Assembly (NCBI GenBank): GCA_964471215.1
Contig: CAYYFC010000042.1
Location: 1 to 10,883 of the forward strand
From: Archaeoglobus_B sp964471215
Lineage (GTDB): Archaea; Halobacteriota; Archaeoglobi; Archaeoglobales; Archaeoglobaceae
DNA length: 10,883 bases
Direction: 5' to 3'
Part shown: positions 1 to 4,857 of the stretch, piece by piece
Position numbering within the stretch: the stretch's first letter is position 1
How the letters are laid out: the number at the start of each line of letters is the position of its first letter
The notes under the pieces: model-generated
The model's database searches: none
Seen by the model: the letters and a program-made list of their open reading frames with translations, nothing else
What the model was told of the DNA's origin: nothing
Position numbers and translations under genes: made by a program

Positions 1-229
1 TTTTCATCTGTATCCTGTTCAGTATCGATATCACTTCCCTTTTAGTGAGTTCTCCTTTCTTCTCTTTTTCTTTTATTGGTGTTAATTTTCCTGAATCCAA
101 GTATTGTTTAGCTAAAAATCTAATCACCTCAGTCGGTTTCTTAATTCCTAGCTCATCTCCTATTTTTCTTAGCAATTCTACATCTTGCATGTCTTTTAAC
201 ACCACCGATTTTCTACCTTTTTCTGCCAT
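1..229 (-). CDS. Small ribbon-helix-helix-like DNA-binding protein, partial (C-terminus beyond window)
   Basis: The minus strand is open from an ATG at 229 to the window edge (76 codons, no stop). The product begins MAEKGRKSVVLKDMQDVELL and contains the segment PTEVIRFLAKQYLD, followed by a lysine-rich linker and a second helical part (LTKREVISILNRIQMK). A short basic N-terminal strand followed by two amphipathic helices is the plan of Arc/CopG/MetJ-type RHH repressors. The segment closely parallels NPEVIRFLIKWYWR in the divergent gene at 306, so the two look like paralogues. A TATA-like TTTATTAA lies about 26 bases upstream of the ATG, which suggests a leaderless or very short-leader transcript. 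The role as autoregulator of the divergent pair is inferred. The fold is judged from pattern only. Confidence 0.6.
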   Translation of the reverse strand, partial: MAEKGRKSVVLKDMQDVELLRKIGDELGIKKPTEVIRFLAKQYLDSGKLTPIKEKEKKGELTKREVISILNRIQMK

Positions 230-250
230 ATTCTACCTTAGGAAGAAAAA

Positions 251-260
251 GGTTAATAAA
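251..260. promoter_or_regulatory. Candidate shared TATA element between two divergent RHH genes
   Basis: GGTTAATAAA reads as TTTATTAACC on the minus strand. It lies about 26 bases before the minus-strand ATG at 229. On the plus strand, TTAATAAA would place a start near 283, just ahead of the strong Shine-Dalgarno at 291-299 of the gene at 306. One element could therefore serve both directions. This is read by eye; no transcript evidence is available. Confidence 0.45.
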
Positions 261-288
261 CTTTTTGGTGCAAAAGGTAACAAAAAGT
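260..288. repeat. Perfect inverted repeat ACTTTTTG / CAAAAAGT, candidate operator
   Basis: ACTTTTTG (260-267) and CAAAAAGT (281-288) are perfect 8-base inverted repeats separated by 13 bases. They abut the shared TATA element and lie just before the ribosome binding site of the gene at 306. The same octamer occurs again at 477-484 and 593-600, the latter directly upstream of the TATA-like sequence of the gene at 643. RHH proteins usually bind short inverted or direct repeats as dimers of dimers, so this is a reasonable operator for the neighbouring RHH pair. The assignment is an inference. Confidence 0.4.
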
Positions 289-305
289 AGAAGGAGGTGA
301 AAAAT

Positions 306-467
306 ATGGGTAAGGTATATGGTATCAAGGTTTATCTGGATGATGAGTTAGAAGAGTTATTCGAGAAGATAAAGAAAGAAACCGGACTTCGAAAAAATCC
401 AGAAGTTATAAGGTTTCTAATAAAGTGGTATTGGCGAACTAAAGAAGAAAAAGGAGGAAAAAAGTAG
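306..467 (+). CDS. Small ribbon-helix-helix (CopG/Arc-like) DNA-binding protein, 53 aa
   Basis: The ORF begins at ATG 306, preceded by an excellent Shine-Dalgarno (AAGGAGGTGA, 291-300), and ends at TAG 465-467. The product starts MGKVYGIKVYLDDELEELFE, continues with KIKKETGLRKNPEVIRFLIK and finishes in a lysine-rich tail. A short N-terminal strand (VYGIKVYL), helix 1 (DDELEELFEKIKKETG) and helix 2 (NPEVIRFLIKWYWR) match the RHH plan and its usual length of 45-60 residues. It is divergent from, and probably paralogous to, the minus-strand gene ending at 229. Small RHH repressors of this kind are very common on archaeal plasmids and viruses. The DNA target and function are not known. Confidence 0.75.
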   Translation: MGKVYGIKVYLDDELEELFEKIKKETGLRKNPEVIRFLIKWYWRTKEEKGGKK

Positions 468-592
468 CCAAAAGTAACTTTTTGAAACTTTCATTAACTT
501 TTGTTTAACTGCTAATTGTATAGTAAGAATGCAAGTTATTAAATAACTCATTTTCTACTTTTATGATTGAATTAAATTGTTGACTTTTATTC

Positions 593-615
593 ACTTTTTG
601 AAGCAAAAATTTTAT
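593..615 (+). promoter_or_regulatory. Candidate promoter with ACTTTTTG box for the gene at 643
   Basis: ACTTTTTG at 593-600 lies immediately upstream of an AT-rich TATA-like stretch (AAAATTTTATT, about 605-615), some 30 bases before ATG 643. No Shine-Dalgarno precedes that ATG, which fits a leaderless transcript. The remainder of the gap 468-592 is AT-rich, with another ACTTTTTG at 477-484 and the near copies AACTTTCATTAACTTTTG; no ORF is visible there. Confidence 0.4.
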
Positions 616-642
616 TTTTGTTAAAATTGAACTAAGTTAAGT

Positions 643-1476
643 ATGCGAAGAGTCATCATCTATATTGTTATTTTTCTGATATTTCTCTTCACCAGACATT
701 TTTATGGTGAAGATCTTAACGAACAATTGAACAACATGGCAAATTGGTTCAGTCAAACGTTTTTTGGTAAGGAAACAATCGAAGAGGTATTTTACGCTCC
801 GAAATACACATCAAAACCAACTGTAACATCAACACCATCCACAATTGAGAGAGTAAAGGAATTACTTGCGGAGTATCATCAATCTCATACGTATTCTTAT
901 CCGGATTTATTTGTTTGCGTAGATATGGCTATTGAGTTCTGGAATATTCTCAAAACTAAAGGTATTAACGCTAAAATTAGCGTTGGAAGGATAGATAGAT
1001 CTGATGCGGACTGGACAGAATACGACCATGCATGGGTTCTAGCTGAAACTCGACCATTCAGATATATCGCTTGTGAAGTTACAGGAGGTTACATCGTTTA
1101 TTACTCTAGCAATCCTAATTATTACAAATATCCGACATTTGACAATCCTAAAGAGGTTAAAGAATTTGTTAGATTAAGACAGGAGTATTTCGAACATCTA
1201 GATGAACTGCAGGATCTTTTAGATAGATATAACGCTACATTGGAGGAGTATGAAGATCTAAGAAATGAGTATAACTATATGATCGACTATTACAATACAC
1301 ATTACGCCGGAAGACCTGTAACCTATCAATCTATCTTATACAAGCAGAAAATAGAAGAAAAAGCGATTGAACTCAGTAATTTGGCTGGAGAATTGAATAT
1401 ACTTGAGGAAGAGATCATTAAAGAGTATAACATCTTAACTTCAATCGAATCTAAGATTGAAGGCTTACTGACATAG
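643..1476 (+). CDS. Exported transglutaminase-like cysteine protein with helical C-terminal half
   Basis: The 277-residue product starts with a signal peptide or anchor (residues 1-18, MRRVIIYIVIFLIFLFTR). A linker with Ser/Thr/Pro repeats (about 56-68) leads to a compact domain at about 69-165. That domain carries the three blocks of a papain/transglutaminase-like core: Cys92 in DLFVCVDMAIEFWNILKTKG, His129 in YDHAWVLAE and Glu145 in ACEVTGG. Cys-His-Asp/Glu in this order and spacing is the classic triad of the superfamily, here with Glu rather than Asp. Residues 168-277 are long charged helices, probably coiled coil (ELQDLLDRYNATLEEYEDL; NILEEEIIKEYNILTSIESK). The gene is probably leaderless. 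It stands alone between RHH genes in an AT-rich accessory stretch. Peptidase, amidase or cross-linking activity on the cell surface or on an element-encoded envelope is possible; the substrate is unknown. Confidence 0.7.
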   Translation: MRRVIIYIVIFLIFLFTRHFYGEDLNEQLNNMANWFSQTFFGKETIEEVFYAPKYTSKPTVTSTPSTIERVKELLAEYHQSHTYSYPDLFVCVDMAIEFWNILKTKGINAKISVGRIDRSDADWTEYDHAWVLAETRPFRYIACEVTGGYIVYYSSNPNYYKYPTFDNPKEVKEFVRLRQEYFEHLDELQDLLDRYNATLEEYEDLRNEYNYMIDYYNTHYAGRPVTYQSILYKQKIEEKAIELSNLAGELNILEEEIIKEYNILTSIESKIEGLLT

Positions 1477-1531
1477 CATTTTTATTCGACATAATTTAAA
1501 ATAATGAAAAATAATGTTTCCAGATTCCTGT

Positions 1532-1567
1532 TTTATAAACCATAAACTTCATAAGTCATTAAGGTGA
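1532..1567 (+). promoter_or_regulatory. TATA-like element and Shine-Dalgarno for the RHH-like ORF at 1575
   Basis: TTTATAAA (1532-1539) would give a start near 1562. AAGGTGA (1561-1567) follows as a ribosome binding site about 7 bases before ATG 1575. A competing ATG at 1571 opens only a 15-codon frame and is rejected. Upstream, 1477-1531 is AT-rich with T-runs (CATTTTTATT, about 1476-1485) that could end the preceding transcript. Confidence 0.45.
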
Positions 1568-1574
1568 GATATGA

Positions 1575-1913
1575 ATGAGGACAGAGACGGAAGTGTCCGC
1601 ACACAAGGAGTCAGATAAAAAGTCTAAGAGCCGAAAAGGGCGCTACAGAGAGAGGCTGAATATAACAATATCGCCTGAAAATTATAAATGGTTAGAAAAA
1701 ATACCAAATAAATCCAGATTCATTGATGAACTGATCACAGCCGTTAAAAATCAGATTGAACCGAGAGTTATTGTCATTACCGGATTTGGGGATGTGCCCG
1801 TTGTGCGGGGGTTGCCGAGTCAGGCCAAAGGCGCCGGATTCAGGGTCCGGTCCCGTAGGGGTTCGAGGGTTCAAATCCCTCCCCCCGCATTCTCCATAAA
1901 ATCTTTTACCTGA
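1575..1913 (+). CDS. RHH-like ORF that reads through a tRNA-Leu gene; natural end probably lost
   Basis: The frame is open for 112 codons from ATG 1575. Residues 1-64 look like a real protein: a highly charged N-terminal tail, then RYRERLNITISPENYKWLEK and PNKSRFIDELITAVKNQIEP, which fits an RHH strand-helix-helix plan. From about residue 78 the codons are those of the tRNA-Leu gene (GLPSQAKGAGFRVRS and onward), and the stop lies 22 bases beyond it. The C-terminal third is therefore almost certainly not a selected protein sequence. Either the original 3' end was replaced by recombination at the tRNA, or the ORF is a degrading remnant. No convincing separate tRNA promoter is visible inside the ORF at the expected distance, so the tRNA may depend on upstream transcription. 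Whether the protein is made is uncertain. Confidence 0.5.
   Translation: MRTETEVSAHKESDKKSKSRKGRYRERLNITISPENYKWLEKIPNKSRFIDELITAVKNQIEPRVIVITGFGDVPVVRGLPSQAKGAGFRVRSRRGSRVQIPPPAFSIKSFT
1805..1889 (+). tRNA. tRNA-Leu (anticodon CAG)
   Basis: This 85-base class II tRNA has a perfect 7-bp acceptor stem: GCGGGGG (1805-1811) pairs with CCCCCGC (1882-1888), followed by discriminator A1889. The D arm is GCC...GGC with GAGTCAGGCCAAA. The anticodon arm is CCGGA-TTCAGGG-TCCGG, giving anticodon CAG, which decodes CUG leucine. A long variable arm follows (TCCCGTAGGGG...), and the T arm is GAGGG-TTCAAAT-CCCTC. CCA is not encoded and no intron is present. tRNA-Leu genes are frequent integration sites for archaeal plasmids and viruses, which matters because the AT-rich accessory genes run right up to its 5' side. 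Confidence 0.96.
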
Positions 1914-2124
1914 AAGCCCTTGATAATGCTAGATAAACTATTATCAGAATTAAGATCAGAATTGGGGAAGTACCTATCATAAACCCGTCCTTCTTTATCT
2001 TCAGGATAATCAAGGGGTTTTCCTTGTGAGATTCCAGTATCTTCATTATCTCAGGGGCAAAGAATATGAGAACTCCGATTATTATCAGGAGAATTCCTAT
2101 GATCTTAAAAACATCAGATGTCAT
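1906..2124 (-). CDS. Small two-TM membrane protein, DUF2905-like
   Basis: The 72-residue product has a first membrane helix at about residues 6-23 (FKIIGILLIIIGVLIFFAP). A short polar loop ends in ILKIKKDGFMIGTSP, and a second membrane helix spans about 52-68 (ILILILIIVYLALS). This layout, with a beta-like segment just before the second helix, resembles the DUF2905 family of small bacterial and archaeal membrane proteins; the match is from memory. Its ATG lies inside the end of the translin gene (11-base overlap), so it is almost surely translated from the same mRNA. The stop lies 16 bases from the 3' end of the convergent tRNA-Leu. Function unknown. Confidence 0.75.
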   Translation of the reverse strand: MTSDVFKIIGILLIIIGVLIFFAPEIMKILESHKENPLIILKIKKDGFMIGTSPILILILIIVYLALSRAFR

Positions 2125-2731
2125 GTTTTACGAGTTCTCTTAAATATTCACTTAAAGAAGAGGCTTTTGCAGCTATGAAATCTGATTTTGTCTTTTCAAT
2201 CGCTCCTCTTACATAGTCAACCTTTTGTCTCAAATTGGGCGTTAACCTGTTTGGAAAATTAAATACCACTAAGTTATCGTATATCTCTTCCATAATCCCT
2301 ATTAACCTTTCAGCCCTTTCAAATTCACCCCTCCTCAGCAGATCCAGTACAAACCTCCTAATTTCTCCAACCGTGTCGGCAAGTCCGGTTAGTATCGGAG
2401 CTTCCTCTATATTTAAACTTGATAAGTCTATATTTAAATCCTCGTTCTTTAAGATGTGTAGAAAGGAATACGCTTCCACGAATTCCTGCATGGCATCGAA
2501 TGTTATAGGATAATATATATCAGGATATCTCCTGAATTCGTGAATTCTCTTCAGAATATCAAATGCATTCTTTAGATACTCCTCAGCCCTTTCCAGATCA
2601 CCAGAATGAACAGATGAAATCGCTTTTGTAGAATTTATTCTCAGCTCTCTCGTGAGTTTTAATAGCTCTTCTCTTGCCTCCTCCTTCTCCTCCAATACCC
2701 TTTTAACGTTATTCAAAAAATTCTTTAACAT
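2114..2731 (-). CDS. Translin family protein (archaeal translin/TRAX-like ribonuclease)
   Basis: This 205-residue, almost entirely helical protein carries the translin hallmarks: REELLKLTRELRINSTKAI near residues 20-38, GLADTVGEIRR at 116-126 and FPNRLTPNLRQKVDYVRGAI at 159-178. Known family: translin/TRAX form octameric shells (C3PO) that bind single-stranded nucleic acid, and archaeal homologues are reported RNases. Acidic residues fit the TRAX catalytic layout: Glu83 and Glu86 (three apart, in QEFVEA), and Asp119 with Glu123 (four apart, in DTVGE). An active nuclease is therefore plausible rather than a binding-only subunit. The gene starts 18 bases after alba, without a visible Shine-Dalgarno, and overlaps the DUF2905-like gene. 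Cytoplasmic RNA processing or turnover is the likely role; the substrate is not evident. Confidence 0.9.
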   Translation of the reverse strand: MLKNFLNNVKRVLEEKEEAREELLKLTRELRINSTKAISSVHSGDLERAEEYLKNAFDILKRIHEFRRYPDIYYPITFDAMQEFVEAYSFLHILKNEDLNIDLSSLNIEEAPILTGLADTVGEIRRFVLDLLRRGEFERAERLIGIMEEIYDNLVVFNFPNRLTPNLRQKVDYVRGAIEKTKSDFIAAKASSLSEYLRELVKHDI

Positions 2732-2749
2732 GGCAAATTGATTAAAGAG

Positions 2750-3019
2750 CTATCTCTTCGCCAAAATTATCTCTATCGCGGATACGTTTGCTACTCCCTG
2801 TTCAACCTCTATCTTTTCTGTAGATATCCTTATGTCCTTAACATCTACATCTGTTAGAAATCTCTTTCTAACTATCTCTGCAACGTCTACTGCTCTGCTT
2901 ATGGCCTTTCCTCTTGCCTTTATTGCTACCTCTTCAGCACCTCCATTGAACTGCGTCAGAACTGCCAGTACGTAGTTCATTACAGGCTTGTTTCCAACAA
3001 ACACGGCATTCTCTGCCAT
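2750..3019 (-). CDS. albA: DNA/RNA-binding protein Alba
   Basis: The 89-residue product starts MAENAVFVGNKPVMNYVLAV, close to Archaeoglobus Alba as I remember it. NKP at residues 10-12 includes Lys11, equivalent to the acetylatable Lys16 of Sulfolobus Alba. KARGKAISRAVDVAEIVRKR follows in the nucleic-acid-binding central part. Alba dimers coat archaeal chromosomes and also bind RNA. I chose ATG 3019: AGGTGA lies just upstream at the right distance, while the longer frame begins at a GTG (3028) embedded in that same Shine-Dalgarno. It is the first gene of a probable operon with translin and the two-TM protein, with its own TATA element. Confidence 0.96.
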   Translation of the reverse strand: MAENAVFVGNKPVMNYVLAVLTQFNGGAEEVAIKARGKAISRAVDVAEIVRKRFLTDVDVKDIRISTEKIEVEQGVANVSAIEIILAKR

Positions 3020-3052
3020 TTCTATCACCTCTTTATTGCAAAAATGTCATGC

Positions 3053-3060
3053 TATATTAA
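3053..3060 (-). promoter_or_regulatory. TATA element of the alba operon
   Basis: On the minus strand TTAATATA lies about 35 bases before ATG 3019, preceded by a purine-rich CCGAAACG (BRE-like). A start near 3030 would leave a short leader holding the AGGTGA site. The rest of the gap between alba and the aspartate kinase (about 3061-3249) shows no gene I can support; it is AT-rich in 3225-3250, just past the kinase stop. Confidence 0.55.
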
Positions 3061-3249
3061 CGTTTCGGAGTGTCTATCGATTTTATATCAATCACAAATA
3101 ATCTGGATTTAATCCCTGTTAAACCAGTGAAGGGTTGTAAAATGATTTATCAGTTGGACGTTGATCTTTTTCTTTTTACAGGAAACGGCGTAAGAATTTT
3201 CTGTTTGATGCACAGAAAAACAGCTTTTAATAACAATATTAAAATCATA

Positions 3250-4620
3250 TCACCTTATAAACTCGTTGTGTATCACATTTACGGCCTTCCTACCGTCCTT
3301 CTTTGCAACTGCAAAGGATATGTTGTATTCGGAACAACTCTGACTTATCATTATGACGTTTATCTTATTCCTTCCCAGAGCTGAAAATATCTTCCCGGCA
3401 ACTCCAGGTGTTCCCGCCATTCCAGCCCCAACAGCGCTTATTACGGCAATGTCATCTTTCTTTGTTATATTGACGTTGTTTATATCGGACAGAACTTCCA
3501 CAGCCTTATCCAAATCAGATCTTTCAATTACGATTGATAAATTCAGCTCAGATGAACTCTGACTTATCATTATAACATTTATCCTCGCCTTTGAAAGCCT
3601 TTTAAAAACCTCAGACATTATCTCAGCAAAATCAAATCCCGCCCCGCTTATATTTACAATGGCAACGTTCTCTATAAGGCTTATAGCCTTAACTATTTCC
3701 TTGGAAGAAACGGCATTTTCTTTAATTACTGTTCCCTCAGCGTTTGGATTAAACGTGTTTTTTATCCTTACTGGAATCTTTTTCCTGATAACTGGTTCAA
3801 GAGCTTTTGGATGAAGTATCTTGGCACCGAAATGCGAGAGCTCCATTGCCTCCTGATACGATATGTAGGGGATGACCCTTGCATTTTTGACTATCTTCGG
3901 ATCCGCAGTCATTATACCATCTACCTCCTTCCACAGCCAAACCTCATCGGCGTTTAATGCCGAGGCTATTAGCGTTGCTGTCAAATCGCTTCCACCTCTA
4001 CCAAGCGTCGTTATCGAACCATCCTCGGTAACACCTATAAATCCTGCCACTACGGGAACTGTCTTCTTTATTGTCAGCAATGGCTCCAATCTGCTTTTTA
4101 TTACCTTATATGATTTTTGTAATGGTTTTGCCCTCCCAAAGTTGTCATCGGTGATTATTCCTGCCTCTCCACCCGTTAACGCAACTGAATCGACACCTAT
4201 TGATAGCAGAGTTGCGGAAAATATTGGAGCAATTAGTCTTTCACCGAATGATAGTATGTAGTCCTGTATTCTTCTCGTAAGTTCTCCTAAATAGCTTATT
4301 CCGAGCAAAACCTTTTCGAGCTCATCAAACATGTTTTCAAGCGTCGAGTAAACTTTGTTCTTCATCTCGCCCTTAACTGCCGTTTCAACCGCCTCATAAT
4401 GCCTCTTGGCCAACTCCGCTACGAACAATTTTATAAATCCCGGAGATCTTTCATAGCAACATTTATGAGAGGCTCTGAGAAGTGAATCCGTGACACCCGA
4501 CATGGCTGAAACGACGACAACTATCTCATTATCCAAATACCTCTTCACGAGATTTGCGCAGTGAAGTATGCTTTCGCCATCCTTAACGCTTGTACCACCA
4601 AATTTCATAACGATTCTCAT
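3250..4620 (-). CDS. lysC: Aspartate kinase (monofunctional, two ACT domains)
   Basis: This enzyme phosphorylates L-aspartate with ATP, the first step to lysine, threonine, methionine and isoleucine. The 456 residues show the amino-acid kinase fold: MKFGGTSVKDG (5-15; Lys6 binds phosphates), SFGERL (124-129), GRGGSDLTATL (207-217) and DGIMTADPKIV (234-244). Two tandem ACT domains follow (about 315-380 and 391-454). They are recognisable as an internal duplication because NVIMISQSSSELNLS (348-362) and NVIMISQSCSEYNIS (421-435) nearly match. Paired ACT domains normally bind the end-product lysine or threonine for feedback control. There is no fused homoserine dehydrogenase. The length is typical for archaea. 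An ATG start with a TATA element about 28 bases upstream suggests a leaderless or short-leader mRNA, divergent from Pus10. Confidence 0.96.
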   Translation of the reverse strand: MRIVMKFGGTSVKDGESILHCANLVKRYLDNEIVVVVSAMSGVTDSLLRASHKCCYERSPGFIKLFVAELAKRHYEAVETAVKGEMKNKVYSTLENMFDELEKVLLGISYLGELTRRIQDYILSFGERLIAPIFSATLLSIGVDSVALTGGEAGIITDDNFGRAKPLQKSYKVIKSRLEPLLTIKKTVPVVAGFIGVTEDGSITTLGRGGSDLTATLIASALNADEVWLWKEVDGIMTADPKIVKNARVIPYISYQEAMELSHFGAKILHPKALEPVIRKKIPVRIKNTFNPNAEGTVIKENAVSSKEIVKAISLIENVAIVNISGAGFDFAEIMSEVFKRLSKARINVIMISQSSSELNLSIVIERSDLDKAVEVLSDINNVNITKKDDIAVISAVGAGMAGTPGVAGKIFSALGRNKINVIMISQSCSEYNISFAVAKKDGRKAVNVIHNEFIR

Positions 4621-4642
4621 CTCTGCAAAAATGGAGCAAATG

Positions 4643-4654
4643 TATAATAATTTT
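4643..4654 (-). promoter_or_regulatory. TATA element of the aspartate kinase gene
   Basis: Minus strand AATTATTATACA, preceded by a purine-rich GAAGAAAA (BRE-like), is centred about 28 bases from ATG 4620. The start codon lacks a good Shine-Dalgarno, which supports leaderless transcription. Confidence 0.5.
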
Positions 4655-4675
4655 TTCTTCCATACGTAAATGAGA

Positions 4676-4682
4676 TTTAAAT
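4676..4682 (+). promoter_or_regulatory. Candidate TATA element reading toward Pus10
   Basis: TTTAAAT would place transcription start near 4702-4707, exactly where the structured GC-rich block begins. If used, the Pus10 mRNA would carry a leader of about 150-230 bases that includes this block. An alternative AATAAAA at 4851-4857 lies closer to the gene. Confidence 0.35.
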
Positions 4683-4705
4683 GAAATGTGTAGACTGATA
4701 AGGAG

Positions 4706-4818
4706 TCTGACCTCCTCCCCGCCCTAAAGGGGCGAGGGTTCCCCGTAGGGGAACCGGCTCTTGCCCCGTCTCACGACGGCGCCATCGCCTTCGGTTTGTG
4801 TCATTGGGCCGGGTCAGA
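4706..4818 (-). mobile_element. Orphan IS200/IS605-type right end, omegaRNA-like structured remnant
   Basis: This 113-base GC-rich block is closed by a perfect 7-bp inverted repeat: TCTGACC (4706-4712) with GGTCAGA (4812-4818). Inside are a perfect 8-bp hairpin GGTTCCCC-GTA-GGGGAACC (4737-4755), an outer stem GGGGCGAG/CTTGCCCC (4729-4736 with 4760-4767) and a GGCG-CCAT-CGCC hairpin (4778-4789). Read on the minus strand it ends in CCCTTTAGGGCGGGGAGGAG followed by GTCAGA. That strongly recalls the 3' end of archaeal IS605/IS1341 (TnpB) elements, where the same sequence is the omegaRNA scaffold. Minus-strand codons at 4800-4820 read ALTRPND, possibly a TnpB tail, but a TAG lies 4 codons upstream and no transposase remains. 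It is either a decayed or internally deleted element or a solo guide-RNA locus. The identification is from memory. Confidence 0.6.
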
Positions 4819-4857
4819 GCGACACTCTAGGAGAAGGATAAGAAGGAGGGAATAAAA

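Noticed and set aside
45..290. Plus-strand ORF of 81 codons at the left edge
   Set aside because: It is antisense to the better RHH-like minus-strand frame with its own TATA element, is Ser/Phe-rich like a shadow frame, and has no ribosome binding site.
3143..3242. 32-codon minus-strand ORF just after the aspartate kinase stop (starts MILILLLKAVFLCIKQK)
   Set aside because: The AGGTGAT sequence is too close to its ATG to act as a normal ribosome binding site, and nothing else supports coding.
3070..3384. Plus-strand ORF of 104 codons beside alba
   Set aside because: It starts at a GTG without a convincing ribosome binding site, runs 135 bases antisense into the well-supported aspartate kinase, and its sequence shows no recognisable domain.
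4706..4830. SRP RNA, RNase P RNA or H/ACA guide RNA
   Set aside because: None of the conserved SRP helix 8 or RNase P core sequences is present. An ACA follows the closing stem, but there is no clear K-turn or pocket; the IS605-type end explains the sequence better.
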